This document shows positions 27,226 through 36,996 of a stretch of DNA of 54,970 bases, in pieces (positions within the stretch are counted from its first letter, which is position 1; the number at the start of each line of letters is the position of its first letter). Where the stretch lies: the NCBI GenBank assembly GCA_947476295.1, contig CANJQC010000001.1, positions 92,555 through 147,524 of the forward strand. Direction: 5' to 3'. A program made the position numbers and the translations under genes. The notes under the pieces were generated by a model. The model searched no databases and was not told the DNA's origin. It worked only from the letters and a program-made list of their open reading frames with translations. The stretch is from Planctomycetaceae bacterium (GTDB taxonomy: Bacteria; Planctomycetota; Planctomycetia; Planctomycetales; Planctomycetaceae).

Positions 27226-30200
27226 ATGAGTTACATACGTTCCAGACGGCTGATGGTCTGCTGTCGATTGTTTTCTGTGATGGCGCTGCTGGGTTTGTCG
27301 CTGCCATCAGATGTGTCGGCAGATGATACTGTCACAGTGCTGCGAGACGAGTTTGAAGCATTGCCGACCGGACCGCTGTCGAAAGTGCTCTGGGCGCGTG
27401 CCGAGTATCACTACCTGCCTGAATCCGAACCGAAGGGCCCGTGGAGTATTTCGTGTTACAGCTCGGCACTCGGTTCTCAAAGAGCCTGGAAAGTCGTCGA
27501 GCACGCAGGCCGAAATTCCCTGCTGCAGATCTATACACCAGGCAGTGCTGACAGGCATGTTCATCCGATGGTCGTCGCCGGCGATCCGCTCTGGAAAGAC
27601 TATGTGCTGAATGTCACACTGGCTCCACTGTCCCGGGAACGTCGCAGCGGTGTGATATTCCGCATGAGGAACGATCGGTGCTATTATTTTTTTGGCGTCG
27701 AGGATCATCAGGCTGTCCTGAAGATGGTGCAGCACGAAACCAGCTTCCGAACCCCGTTTGAGATTATTCTTGCGAAACAGGCGATCGAATGGTTACCCGG
27801 AGAAGATCTGCCCGTACGGATTCAGGTCGATGGCCCACACATCACGGCGTCGGTCAAAGGTCAGCAGGTTGCAGATCTGCAGGACTCGACCTACGCCCTT
27901 GGGCGGATCGGACTCACCTCCGATATTCCAACGCGGTTCAGCAGTGTTGAAGTTACGATGACACCCGCCGACAAGCAGACGCTGGACGCCGGCATTCAGG
28001 ACCGAGAAGCAACGGAAGCTCGTCTGCAGGCCGCTAATCCTGCCATGACGTTATGGAAAAACATTTCGCTGGGTGACTTCGGTGTGGGGCGCAACCTGAG
28101 ATTCGGCGATCTCAACCAGGATGGACAGATCGACGTACTGGTCGGTCAAATGCGGCATTACGGTCCCAAGGACAAGTTCAGTGAACTGAGCTGTTTGACG
28201 GCCATTACGTTCGATGGCCGGATTCTGTGGCAGAAGGGCGAGCCGGACCCCTGGAAAGATCATCTCACCAATGACGTCGCCTTTCAGGTTCACGATCTTG
28301 ACGGCGACGGTCGTAATGAAGTGATCTACACGATGGATCAAACGATCCATGTTGCCGACGGTGCGACAGGTGAGACGAAGATTCACGCTCCTACTCCCGT
28401 TGGAATTCCAGATGCCAGATATCCCCAGAAATTTCCCCGAATTCTGGGGGATTCTTTGTTCTTTGCTGACCTGCGAGGAAACGGTCGGGCCGACCATCTG
28501 GTACTCAAGGACCGTTACACCAATTTTTGGGTTATCAATTCGTCGCTGCAAACACTTTGGCACGGCTCCTGTACGACCGGGCATTATCCATGGGCCATGG
28601 ACATGGACGGAGACGGACAGGAGGAACTGTTTGTGGGATACTCCCTGTTCGATGACGATGGCACGAAACTATGGTCACTGGATTCGCAAATTAAGGACCA
28701 TGCCGATGCCGTGACTGCGGTGGATCTGCACCCCGAAAAACCCGGCGAAGTTCGTGTGCTGTGCGCAGCGAGTGACGAAGGATTCTACATCGCAGACGTC
28801 AAGGGTAACATTTTAAAGCGTCATCGGATCGGCCATGCTCAAAATCTAACGGTGGCCAATTTTCGTTCCGATCTGCCCGGGCTGGAAATCCTGATTCATA
28901 ACTATTGGGGCAATCAGGGCATCGCACATTTTTACAACGCGGAAGGCGAACTCTATCACGACTTCGAACCCTCGAACCATGGCTCGGTCTGCCTGCCGGT
29001 CAACTGGACGGGCAACGACGAAGAGTTCTGGTGTCTGTCACCGAATACAAAATACGGCGGTCTGTACGACGGTCTCGGCAGACGAGTTCTGAAGTTTCCG
29101 GCAGACGGACATCCGGACATGTGCTACATGGTTCTGGACGTCACGGGCGATTGCCGCGACGAAATCATTGTCTGGGATCCCTTCGAATTGTCTGTCTACA
29201 CGCAGGCCGACTCGCCTCGTTCCGAACGTTTGTATCGTCCCGTCCGGAATCCGCTGTTTAACATCTCGAACTACGGTGCGATGCGATCAATCCCAGGATG
29301 GTCTGGTCCGGAGTCGCTGTCCGCAATTGATACCTCCGGCTTTCGCAGCAGTGCTCAGCACTGGCGAGATATTCGCGATGAAAAGCGATTCATCAAAGTC
29401 CTCCCGGATCAGGCGTCGTACGCCCCGGAACAGGTGCGAGAAATTGTTGCCAACATCCGGCTGTTTCAGCGCGACAACGGCGGCTGGCCGAAGGACTATG
29501 ACATGACGGCCATGCTGTCAGACGAGCAGCGGAGCATCGTCGAAGCGACACGCACAAACAACGACACGTCGTACGACAACGGCAACATCTATTCGCAGGT
29601 CGATTATCTCGCGCGGGCTTTCAGTCAGTCGGGTGAACCTGAGTGGCGATTGGCCTGTGAACGCGGGTTCGATTTCATGCTCCGTTCACAGTATGAGCAC
29701 GGTGGGTTTCCTCAGCGGTTTCCGGAGCCAAACAGTTTCCATGCTCATATCACATTCAACGATGGTGTCATGATCGGAATTCTGAACGTGTTGCAGGACG
29801 CTGCGGAACGGAAGCCGCACTTTGAGTGGCTCGACGAAGACCGGCGGGATCAGGCTCGTAAAGCCGTTCGTCGTGGCATCGAGTGTATCCTTCGCTGCCA
29901 GATCAAAGTGGCTGGTGTCCGAACCGGTTGGTGTCAGCAGCACGATGAGATCTCTTTCGAGCCTCGTCCCGCGCGGACATTTGAATTGGCATCCATCTGC
30001 CCCCAGGAAACAACCGCCATCATCCGTTTTCTGATGCGACAGCCGAAACCGGAGACCGACACGCTGACCGCGATGGACGCCGCCGTGGCGTGGCTGAAAG
30101 ACGTCCGATTGCAGGGAGTCCGTGCTGAAAGGATCAGAGCTCCACGCGAAGTGTTCCTGCGTCACACAACCGACTACGACACCGTTGTCGTGGCCGACCC

Positions 30201-30408
30201 CGAGGCAAAATCACTCTGGGCCCGCCACTACGAAATCGGCACCAACCGGCCCATGTTCGCCGGCCGCGATGGAATCAGGAAGTACGCACTGGCCGAGATC
30301 GAACGCGAACGCCGCACCGGCTCCGCATGGTACGGAGCCTGGCCAGCTGACCTGCTCGACGGATTTTATGACGAATGGCGTGAACGCAACGGAAATAAGG
30401 CAAGCTAG
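27226..30408 (+). CDS. Multidomain exported pectate lyase (PL10 family) with N-terminal beta-propeller
   Basis: 1060 residues, exported. Signal peptide to about residue 34 (VSADD). Then a DUF1080/LamG-like region (about 35-240; EYHYLPESEPKGPWS, SGVIFRMRNDRCYYFFG). Next a VCBS/FG-GAP beta-propeller (about 250-680) with repeated acidic D-x-D-x-DG motifs (FGDLNQDGQIDVL, DLDGDGRNEVI, DMDGDGQEEL), of the kind that binds calcium in rhamnogalacturonan-lyase-like proteins. Last a C-terminal PL10 pectate-lyase domain (about 700-1055) with NIRLFQRDNGGWPKDYD, RTNNDTSYDNGNIYSQ and GWCQQHDEISFEPRPARTFELAS. It should cleave polygalacturonate outside the cytoplasm. RBS AGAGGAAAG precedes the ATG at 27226. 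No linked transporter. Confidence 0.88.
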   Translation: MSYIRSRRLMVCCRLFSVMALLGLSLPSDVSADDTVTVLRDEFEALPTGPLSKVLWARAEYHYLPESEPKGPWSISCYSSALGSQRAWKVVEHAGRNSLLQIYTPGSADRHVHPMVVAGDPLWKDYVLNVTLAPLSRERRSGVIFRMRNDRCYYFFGVEDHQAVLKMVQHETSFRTPFEIILAKQAIEWLPGEDLPVRIQVDGPHITASVKGQQVADLQDSTYALGRIGLTSDIPTRFSSVEVTMTPADKQTLDAGIQDREATEARLQAANPAMTLWKNISLGDFGVGRNLRFGDLNQDGQIDVLVGQMRHYGPKDKFSELSCLTAITFDGRILWQKGEPDPWKDHLTNDVAFQVHDLDGDGRNEVIYTMDQTIHVADGATGETKIHAPTPVGIPDARYPQKFPRILGDSLFFADLRGNGRADHLVLKDRYTNFWVINSSLQTLWHGSCTTGHYPWAMDMDGDGQEELFVGYSLFDDDGTKLWSLDSQIKDHADAVTAVDLHPEKPGEVRVLCAASDEGFYIADVKGNILKRHRIGHAQNLTVANFRSDLPGLEILIHNYWGNQGIAHFYNAEGELYHDFEPSNHGSVCLPVNWTGNDEEFWCLSPNTKYGGLYDGLGRRVLKFPADGHPDMCYMVLDVTGDCRDEIIVWDPFELSVYTQADSPRSERLYRPVRNPLFNISNYGAMRSIPGWSGPESLSAIDTSGFRSSAQHWRDIRDEKRFIKVLPDQASYAPEQVREIVANIRLFQRDNGGWPKDYDMTAMLSDEQRSIVEATRTNNDTSYDNGNIYSQVDYLARAFSQSGEPEWRLACERGFDFMLRSQYEHGGFPQRFPEPNSFHAHITFNDGVMIGILNVLQDAAERKPHFEWLDEDRRDQARKAVRRGIECILRCQIKVAGVRTGWCQQHDEISFEPRPARTFELASICPQETTAIIRFLMRQPKPETDTLTAMDAAVAWLKDVRLQGVRAERIRAPREVFLRHTTDYDTVVVADPEAKSLWARHYEIGTNRPMFAGRDGIRKYALAEIERERRTGSAWYGAWPADLLDGFYDEWRERNGNKAS

Positions 30409-30488
30409 TTGATCTCGACGACGTTACTGTCGGTGTAAGTGTGATCGCGACCCGGAAGCGATTTGTCGGCGGAATAGAAGGCTTGTCC

Positions 30489-31145
30489 TTAGTCTTCCAG
30501 AATCGCAATCGCCCGGACCGGTGACCCGTCATGTCCGGCAATGTTCAGCGGCGTCGCGGAGAACAGGAATTCCGTACCTGGAATCTGATCCAGATTGGTC
30601 AGACATTCTACCAGCAGCACATCGTTACTCAGAAACACGACATGTGTGTCGTTCGGATTGTAGTCCACCGAGGGCGCCTCCAGCCCCACCAACTGGACTC
30701 CGCAATCCACCAGAAACTGCGCGGCATCTGGTGTGATATCAGGGAATTGAGTGAAGAAATCCGGCTGCTTCCAGTGCGATGACCATCCCGTCTGCAGGAT
30801 GGCCTTTCGCGTCTGCCGAAAACGAGGTGCAGCCGTTTCCAGATCCGCTCGTTCAATCTGCGATCCGGCTGCTTTGTGACGCAGATCAACCAGCGACGCC
30901 ATGCCATAGGTTCGTTCGAGCGCCACCTGATCAATTGTTTTTCCACTTCGGACAAAGTGAAACGGCGCGTCCATGTGCGTTCCGCAATGAATGTTCATGG
31001 CAAACCGACTGGCATGCACGTATCGGTCACTCGGTGTCTTGTTTCGCTCCAGCTCCAGAAACTGCACTTCGACAGCCGGGCCGCCGGGAAATGGTGGAGT
31101 CGTGTTGGTAATCGCATGCGACAGATCAATCATCCGTATGGCCAT
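30489..31145 (-). CDS. Cyclase-family hydrolase (KynB-like)
   Basis: 218 residues, member of the cyclase family that includes kynurenine formamidase (KynB). The metal-binding motif HCGTHMDAPFHF (residues 53-64) is intact, and the C-terminal GHDGSPVRAIAIL is typical. The family hydrolyses amide or ester bonds with a divalent metal; the specific substrate cannot be read. It is convergent with the pectate lyase gene and 72 bases downstream of a DUF1501 gene on the same strand, so it may be co-transcribed with it. Confidence 0.85.
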   Translation of the reverse strand: MAIRMIDLSHAITNTTPPFPGGPAVEVQFLELERNKTPSDRYVHASRFAMNIHCGTHMDAPFHFVRSGKTIDQVALERTYGMASLVDLRHKAAGSQIERADLETAAPRFRQTRKAILQTGWSSHWKQPDFFTQFPDITPDAAQFLVDCGVQLVGLEAPSVDYNPNDTHVVFLSNDVLLVECLTNLDQIPGTEFLFSATPLNIAGHDGSPVRAIAILED

Positions 31146-31217
31146 GGCAGTGTCCAGTGAGAAAAAGATTTCGTGAGTCGTTCGCGCTGGCCAACATCGA
31201 GCATTTCCCCGGGCGCC

Positions 31218-32705
31218 TTATGCCAGCACGCGCTCGATCACATGACCATTAACGTCGGTCAGACGGAAATCGCGGCCCTGGGAACGGTAGGTCAGGCGCA
31301 GGTGATCGATTCCCAAACAATGCAGGATCGTCGCCTGCAGATCGTGAACATGAATCGGGTCTTCCACGATATTGTAGGAGAAGTCATCCGTTTTGCCGAG
31401 CACGATCCCTGGCTTGATACCACCGCCAGCGAGCCACACGGTGAAGCATCGAGGATGATGGTCTCGTCCATAGTTCGTGGGCGACAAAGTTCCCTGAGTA
31501 TAAGCGGTCCGCCCGAATTCGCCCCCGCAGACCACGAGCGTCTCGTCCAGCAACCCGCGCTGTTCCAGATCCCGGATCAGGGCGGCGCTGGCCTGATCTG
31601 TCTCAAGGGTCTTCTTTCGCAGTTTCTGCGGCAAGTCGCCGTGGTGATCCCAATCCTTGTCGAATAACTGGACAAACCGCACCCCCCGCTCGATGAGTCG
31701 TCGGGCCAGAAGGCAGTTGTTGGCGAACGATGCCCTGCCAGGCTCGGCTCCATACATCTCAAGGATGTGTTTGGGCTCTCCTCCCACATCCATCAGGTCC
31801 GGGACGGAGGACTGCATCTGGAACGCCAGTTCAAATGCGTTGATGCGGGCTTCGATCTCCGGGTCACAGGTCACTTCGAGCTTCAGCCGATTCAGGTCGT
31901 TGACCGCCGTCACGATCCGCCGCCGATCCTCACGGGAGATGCCAGCGGGATCGGCCAAGTTGATCACCGCTTCGCCCTGCGACCTGAACTGTGAGCCTTG
32001 GTGTTGTCCCGGCAGGAACCCGCTGTGCCAGTATTTCGACAGCACCGGCTGACCCCCGGGGCTGCCCACCGACAGCAGCACGATAAATGCGGGGAGGTCG
32101 GCATTCTCTGTTCCCAGTCCATACGACACCCAGGAACCGATGCACGGTCGACCAGTGACGCTGCTGCCGGTCTGCAGGAAAGTGACAGCCGGATCGTGAT
32201 TGATCGGTTCGGTGTGCATCGAGCGGATCATCGTCAGCCGGTCCGCGACTTTGGCCAGTTGCGGCAACAACTCACTAAGCTCCAGGCCCGACTCTCCACA
32301 GGAAGAAAACCTAAACTGCGAACCTGCCAGAGGGAATTGGGACTGTGTGCGAGTCATGGTGGTCAGCCTCTGGGTGCCGACCACGCTCCTGGGGATCTCC
32401 TGCCCATTAAGTTCCTGAAGCTTCGGCTTCGGGTCGAACAGGTCCATCTGTGCCGGACCACCCGAGAGAAAGAGGTAGATCACATTCTTTGCGCGGGCCG
32501 GGAAGTGGAGGCCATCGGACATGTCGGCGGCCTGCGTCGATTGCGCCTTCCCTAGCATCAGAGAGGCCAGTGCCGCCGCCCCGAGGCCGCGTGTTGAATG
32601 CATCAGGAACCGTCGTCGGTGTTGGTGTTGAAAGTCGATGTTCGGATTCAAGTTCAACTTCTTCCTGCAGGCGGTGGCAAATCGGGGCTTTCGTTCGCAC
32701 GGCAT
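31218..32705 (-). CDS. DUF1501 domain protein (sulfatase-like, Tat-exported)
   Basis: 495 residues. The N-terminus has a Tat-type twin arginine (QHRRRFLMHSTRG) followed by a hydrophobic helix, so it is exported folded. The body is DUF1501, a planctomycete-abundant relative of alkaline-phosphatase/sulfatase enzymes: KNVIYLFLSGGPAQMDLFDPKP, IGSWVSYGLG, NNCLLARRLIERGVRFVQL, VCGGEFGRT and GRDHHPRCFTVWLAGGG. Its ATG directly abuts the TAG of the DUF1553 gene, so translation is coupled. The activity of the family has not been shown in general; a metal-dependent hydrolysis is likely. Confidence 0.9.
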   Translation of the reverse strand: MPCERKPRFATACRKKLNLNPNIDFQHQHRRRFLMHSTRGLGAAALASLMLGKAQSTQAADMSDGLHFPARAKNVIYLFLSGGPAQMDLFDPKPKLQELNGQEIPRSVVGTQRLTTMTRTQSQFPLAGSQFRFSSCGESGLELSELLPQLAKVADRLTMIRSMHTEPINHDPAVTFLQTGSSVTGRPCIGSWVSYGLGTENADLPAFIVLLSVGSPGGQPVLSKYWHSGFLPGQHQGSQFRSQGEAVINLADPAGISREDRRRIVTAVNDLNRLKLEVTCDPEIEARINAFELAFQMQSSVPDLMDVGGEPKHILEMYGAEPGRASFANNCLLARRLIERGVRFVQLFDKDWDHHGDLPQKLRKKTLETDQASAALIRDLEQRGLLDETLVVCGGEFGRTAYTQGTLSPTNYGRDHHPRCFTVWLAGGGIKPGIVLGKTDDFSYNIVEDPIHVHDLQATILHCLGIDHLRLTYRSQGRDFRLTDVNGHVIERVLA

Positions 32706-35339
32706 CTATTCTCGCGTGATCGCTTCATCGAGGTTCAGGAGTGCATTCGCCACGGTCGTCCATGCCGCGACTTCCACCGGGTCGAGGCTGACCGCTGGTA
32801 CTGCGCGGCCCTGACGACTCACACTCGCCGCCGCCTGCGGGTCGTCGGTGTAGCGTTTCCACTCCGCTTGATAGAGCCGCTCCAGCACCGCTTGTTCGGA
32901 TTCCGTCGGACTGCGGGTGAAGACACAGCGGTAGAGAAACCGCAGTCGATCCTTCCAGTGTGGACCGGACTCCTGGAGGCCGCGCTCAGCCAATACCCGG
33001 GCCGCCTCGATGAAGACTGGATCGTTCAATGTGACCAGTGCCTGTAGCGGCGTATTGGTCCGCGCCCGTGCCACCGTACACTCACCCCGTCCCGAAACGT
33101 CAAACGTCTGGAATGAGGGATACGGGCTGGTCCGGCGGATAAATATGTACAGCCCGCGACGGTACAAGTCGGGACCGGTTTCGACCGGCCATTTCCACTC
33201 GTTCGAGTCGTCTTCCTTGTCTCGATAGAAATGATCCGGCTGATAGGGGTACACGCTGCGACCACCGATCGTGCGGTTCAGCAGCCCCGAGGCCACCAAA
33301 GCGGCATCGCGGATTTCTTCTGCAGAGAGTCGGAATCGTGTATTGCGGGCCACGAGCAGATTGTCGGGATCGCGATCACGTAACATCCGCGACACTTTCG
33401 ACGACTGGCGGTACGTCGCCGACGTCACAAGCAGACGCAGTAGCCGCTTCACATCCCATGCCGTTTGATTCGGGCCAGCGGTCTGAAACTCCACTGCGAG
33501 CCAATCGAGCAATTCGGGGTGCGTGGGGAGTTCGCCCCGCATCCCGAAATCGTCCGGAGTGCGGACAAGACCAGCACCGAAAACCTGCTTCCAGTATCGA
33601 TTGACGACGACGCGGGCTGTCAGTGGATGTTCCCCACTGACCAGCCAGCGCGCCAGGGCGAGCCGGTCCCGTGGGACATCGGTCGCCAGCGACGGGAAGA
33701 TCGAGGGGACAGCCCTCTCGACGACCTCGCCCGGCTGCTGATAGTCCCCGCGGGTCAGGATCTGGGTAGGCCGAGGAGTCTCCGTCTCCTCCCAGATCAG
33801 CGCCAGCGGAGCCGATTGAATGAGATTTTCAATTTCCTTCCGCAGTGAGTTCACCTGAGTGAGCAGCTCCAGCATCTCAGGGGCGAATTCGCGGATGTAG
33901 TGCTGTCTCAACTGGGCGGTTTGCACATCGGTTCGCTGGTTCGCAGGCGTCGCCAGCAGTTGAGCCACCGAAAAACCGTCGGGCGACTTTGTTGTAGAAA
34001 GGGGGTCGGTCTGCGTCAGTTTCATCGACGCTGAGGCTTGCTCGATCCATTTGTTGAACGCCCGAGTTGTCTCCGCATCCCGCGTCTGCAATATCGACTC
34101 CAATTGATCGACAGCCAGGTGGAGTTCCTCGATTCGCTGTTGATCCTCGAGAGACGGTACGCGGATCTGAGGGGGATTCGCGGGCCCCTTGCTGACAGTG
34201 ATCTCTCCCTTTAAACTGTTGAAGAACGCGAGCACCTGATAGTACTCACGCTGTGAAATCGGCTCGTACTTGTGATCATGGCACTGGGCACACACGAAAG
34301 TCAGTCCCATCCAGGTGGCCGCCGTGGTGTTCGTCCGATCCGCCGCGTAGACCATCCGAAACTCTTCCGGGTCGGAGCCTCCCTCTTCGTTGTAGCGGTG
34401 CAGCCGATTGAATCCCGACAAGACCTTCTGCGAGGTTGTGGGGTGTGGCAGCAAGTCGCCCGCCAGCGATTCGATCGTGAACTGATCGAAAGGCATGTTA
34501 CTGTTAAACGCATGAATGACAGCGTCTCGGTACGGGAAGTTCGGTCGATCGTTGTCATCTTGGTATCCGCTGGTATCACCGAAACGGGCCAGATCGAGCC
34601 AGTCTTGCGTCAGCTTCTCGCCCAGATGAGGTGACTCCAGCAACCGATCGACCGCTCGCTCATAACCATCACCCGACTTGTCGGCAAGAAAGGTCTCCAG
34701 TTCATTCACCGTCGGCGGCAAACCGGTCAGGTCCAGGGACACCCGGCGGAGCAGTGTCTCTGGATCTGCCTCGGGGGATGAGGCCAGCCCCTCGACATCC
34801 AGTCGCGACAACACGAAAGCATCGACCGCGTTGCGGGGCCATTCTGGTCGAGAGACCTGTGGCACGACCGGACGCTGTGGAGCACGGTACGCCCAATGCT
34901 CCTCAAACTGAGCTCCGGCATCGACCCATTGTCGAAGGAGTTGCTTCTCGTCGTCAGTCAAATGTTTTAGCGAATCCGGCGGGGGCATCAGGGAGTCGGC
35001 CTCGGTCGATTCGATGCGGCGGATCATCTCACTCTGTCCCGCAAGGCCCGGGACAATAGCGACCGCCCCGCTCTCCAGACGGGACAGTGCGGCTGCGGGC
35101 TGATCGAACCGCAAACCGGCCTGCCGCGACCTGGAGTCCGGACCATGACAGGGGAAACAGTTCGTTGCGAGGATGGGACGAATCCCTCGAAGATAATCCG
35201 GACTCAAAACTTCCGCCGGGAGTGAAACAGTATGAGCGATCAGGACGAGTGCAGCGACGACTCCGGTTCGCAATCCTTTTGCAGGAGATGCCAGCGATTT
35301 CCTGCCCCGGAGTTCATTCAAGCAGTCTACTCGAAGCAT
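32706..35339 (-). CDS. PSCyt1/DUF1549/DUF1553 planctomycete cytochrome protein
   Basis: 877 residues, exported (hydrophobic signal VVAALVLIAHTVSLPAEV). The N-terminal planctomycete cytochrome domain has NCFPCHG (CxxCH). It is followed by DUF1549 (EHWAYRAPQRP, DAFVLSRLDVEGL, LLRRVSLDLTGLPPT, QDWLDLARFGDTSGYQDD), a second haem-like motif in CAQCHDHKYEPIS, and a C-terminal DUF1553 domain (LARWLVSGEHPLTARVVVNRYWKQVFG, LLRLLVTSATYRQSS, TPLQALVTLNDP). It is coupled to the DUF1501 gene, the most common pair in planctomycete genomes. A role in redox-linked breakdown of complex sulfated polysaccharides is often inferred but not proven. Confidence 0.93.
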   Translation of the reverse strand: MLRVDCLNELRGRKSLASPAKGLRTGVVAALVLIAHTVSLPAEVLSPDYLRGIRPILATNCFPCHGPDSRSRQAGLRFDQPAAALSRLESGAVAIVPGLAGQSEMIRRIESTEADSLMPPPDSLKHLTDDEKQLLRQWVDAGAQFEEHWAYRAPQRPVVPQVSRPEWPRNAVDAFVLSRLDVEGLASSPEADPETLLRRVSLDLTGLPPTVNELETFLADKSGDGYERAVDRLLESPHLGEKLTQDWLDLARFGDTSGYQDDNDRPNFPYRDAVIHAFNSNMPFDQFTIESLAGDLLPHPTTSQKVLSGFNRLHRYNEEGGSDPEEFRMVYAADRTNTTAATWMGLTFVCAQCHDHKYEPISQREYYQVLAFFNSLKGEITVSKGPANPPQIRVPSLEDQQRIEELHLAVDQLESILQTRDAETTRAFNKWIEQASASMKLTQTDPLSTTKSPDGFSVAQLLATPANQRTDVQTAQLRQHYIREFAPEMLELLTQVNSLRKEIENLIQSAPLALIWEETETPRPTQILTRGDYQQPGEVVERAVPSIFPSLATDVPRDRLALARWLVSGEHPLTARVVVNRYWKQVFGAGLVRTPDDFGMRGELPTHPELLDWLAVEFQTAGPNQTAWDVKRLLRLLVTSATYRQSSKVSRMLRDRDPDNLLVARNTRFRLSAEEIRDAALVASGLLNRTIGGRSVYPYQPDHFYRDKEDDSNEWKWPVETGPDLYRRGLYIFIRRTSPYPSFQTFDVSGRGECTVARARTNTPLQALVTLNDPVFIEAARVLAERGLQESGPHWKDRLRFLYRCVFTRSPTESEQAVLERLYQAEWKRYTDDPQAAASVSRQGRAVPAVSLDPVEVAAWTTVANALLNLDEAITRE

Positions 35340-35640
35340 AATAAAGTGGTCCGATCGGACGGTTGTCGGCAGCCGAGTAAAGTTCCACAGCGTTCATGGC
35401 AGCGGGACCGGGCCACTCTGGTCCGGTGAGGTCCAGCCGGACGGCAATCATTGTCTCATCCGCTCACCGAGAAAGGCAATGCAAATTCTACCCGACAGCA
35501 CGCGGATCCTACAACGGACAAGACACTCCGTGGTGTTTGACACGTCTCGAAGTGCTGACATTTTTGAGGACAGGGAATTCTCTTGTTCTGCGGATTTAAA
35601 AGACATTGAGGATGGATCGGAAGAAGTCGTACACTGAAGG
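35340..35640. other. Intergenic region
   Basis: About 300 bases between a ceramidase gene and the DUF1553-DUF1501 unit, both on the minus strand. It contains a GC-rich hairpin near 35405-35427 without a T-run. I see no other feature. Confidence 0.4.
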
Positions 35641-36996
35641 TCAAGGCTCGGCTTTGAGCAGGCCCTGCATGTTGAGGAGACGAATGATGGCCATATCGAC
35701 CATCGCTTCGCCGGCACCAACTTCGACGCGGGCCGTGATTCCTTCTGCACCATAGCCCCCTTCGACTGCGGCACGGATTGTGGGGAAGTAGCCGTGGAAG
35801 CCGTTACAATAACCGGCAAAATACGAGCTTCCGGCCGGGATACGGTCGCGAAAATTGAGGCCGAACTCGACGAACGGCTCGCCGGGCATTCCCATCAGCG
35901 CGATATCGCGATTGATAAGTACTGTCGTCACGACGCAGTCCATCGGCGTGGCGAGATGCACGCGATAGCGTTCCACGAATTCCGGACGAACACCCCGCGT
36001 GCGCAACTGCTCGAGCAGTTGTGCGGTGTCGTAACGGGGCTTGAAGCGGTGCGTTTCAAGCGAGATCTGGATCTCTGGAATTTTCGGAGCTGTGGGCATG
36101 ATGGTTTTCGCGACGCGGAGCGCTTCGTCACCCAGCTGCTGACCAGTTTCTCGCATCAACGACTCAGCTCCCTCGTCGAGTTTCATTTTATCGTAATACG
36201 GATTTATGTCGCCGGGTGCTCCTTGCAGGTAGAGGCAGACACAATCCGCCCCGAACGATCCCTCCACCACTTCCGCCGCCGCGCCGGGAAAGTCGGCAGA
36301 ATACTGCAGATTGTCGGGACCGAAGACGACCGGGTGACAAGCATAATTGATCACCACGGCCAGCGTTTTGCCGCTCAGGCTGTCAATGCGAATGACGCCG
36401 ACACGAGGGTCCAGCGGATGCGTCGGGATTTTTGTTTCATTGCGCCAGAGCATCTTCACTTTACCGTCGGCCTGGACGTATCGGCGGTTGTGACCGATGA
36501 AGACTGTACCGGCCTCTGTGCCGATGAGGGCGGGTTCGAGTTGAGTGGCGGCAGATTCGATTGCAGCGGCGATTTTGTCGAGCGCGACCGTCTCCCAGGC
36601 CGGGCGTTTTCCGTCTTCGTAGAACTCATCGATCGACGGGCCTGAGTGCGTGTGCGACGCGGAGAAGCAGACGTGTGTGACACTTGCAGATTTTTGCACG
36701 CGATCGCGGACGAGGTTCATCGACTCGCTGCCGAAAGGTCGGCCGAGATCAAGGGTTACCCACGCAAGGCGCGTAACGCCGTCGTCCAGGAGGAGAATTT
36801 TGGCGTAGAGCGGATCGTGCGTGCCAGTGGCGGGACCACTGCGATCGGCATAGCCCCACATGATCACTAGGTCGGCTGGCGTAATCTCCGTCTTCGCCGC
36901 CGCGGCACGGAATTCCGCAGCAGCAGCGGGCGAAATTGACGCTATCGACAGCAGCGAAATCAATGCAACAAACATCATCAGGGAGAATCGAGGCAT
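35641..36996 (-). CDS. Neutral/alkaline ceramidase-family hydrolase, exported
   Basis: 451 residues with a Sec signal peptide (MPRFSLMMFVALISLLSIASISPAAAA). It carries the neutral-ceramidase N-terminal domain pattern: AAKTEITP, DPLYAKILLLDDG, then zinc-binding SASHTHSGP, GHNRRY, NYACHPVVFGPDN and the late GMPGEPFVEFG. It is shorter than classical bacterial ceramidases (about 650 residues) because the C-terminal Ig-like domain is absent, as is common in planctomycete paralogues. Amide hydrolysis with Zn2+ is likely; whether the substrate is ceramide is uncertain. ATG at 36996 preferred over the GTG next to it (GGAG 9 bases upstream). Confidence 0.85.
   Translation of the reverse strand: MPRFSLMMFVALISLLSIASISPAAAAEFRAAAAKTEITPADLVIMWGYADRSGPATGTHDPLYAKILLLDDGVTRLAWVTLDLGRPFGSESMNLVRDRVQKSASVTHVCFSASHTHSGPSIDEFYEDGKRPAWETVALDKIAAAIESAATQLEPALIGTEAGTVFIGHNRRYVQADGKVKMLWRNETKIPTHPLDPRVGVIRIDSLSGKTLAVVINYACHPVVFGPDNLQYSADFPGAAAEVVEGSFGADCVCLYLQGAPGDINPYYDKMKLDEGAESLMRETGQQLGDEALRVAKTIMPTAPKIPEIQISLETHRFKPRYDTAQLLEQLRTRGVRPEFVERYRVHLATPMDCVVTTVLINRDIALMGMPGEPFVEFGLNFRDRIPAGSSYFAGYCNGFHGYFPTIRAAVEGGYGAEGITARVEVGAGEAMVDMAIIRLLNMQGLLKAEP

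Noticed and set aside
35405-35427. GC hairpin ACCGGGCC-ACTCT-GGTCCGGT
   Set aside because: No T-run and no gene end close enough on either strand to call a terminator.
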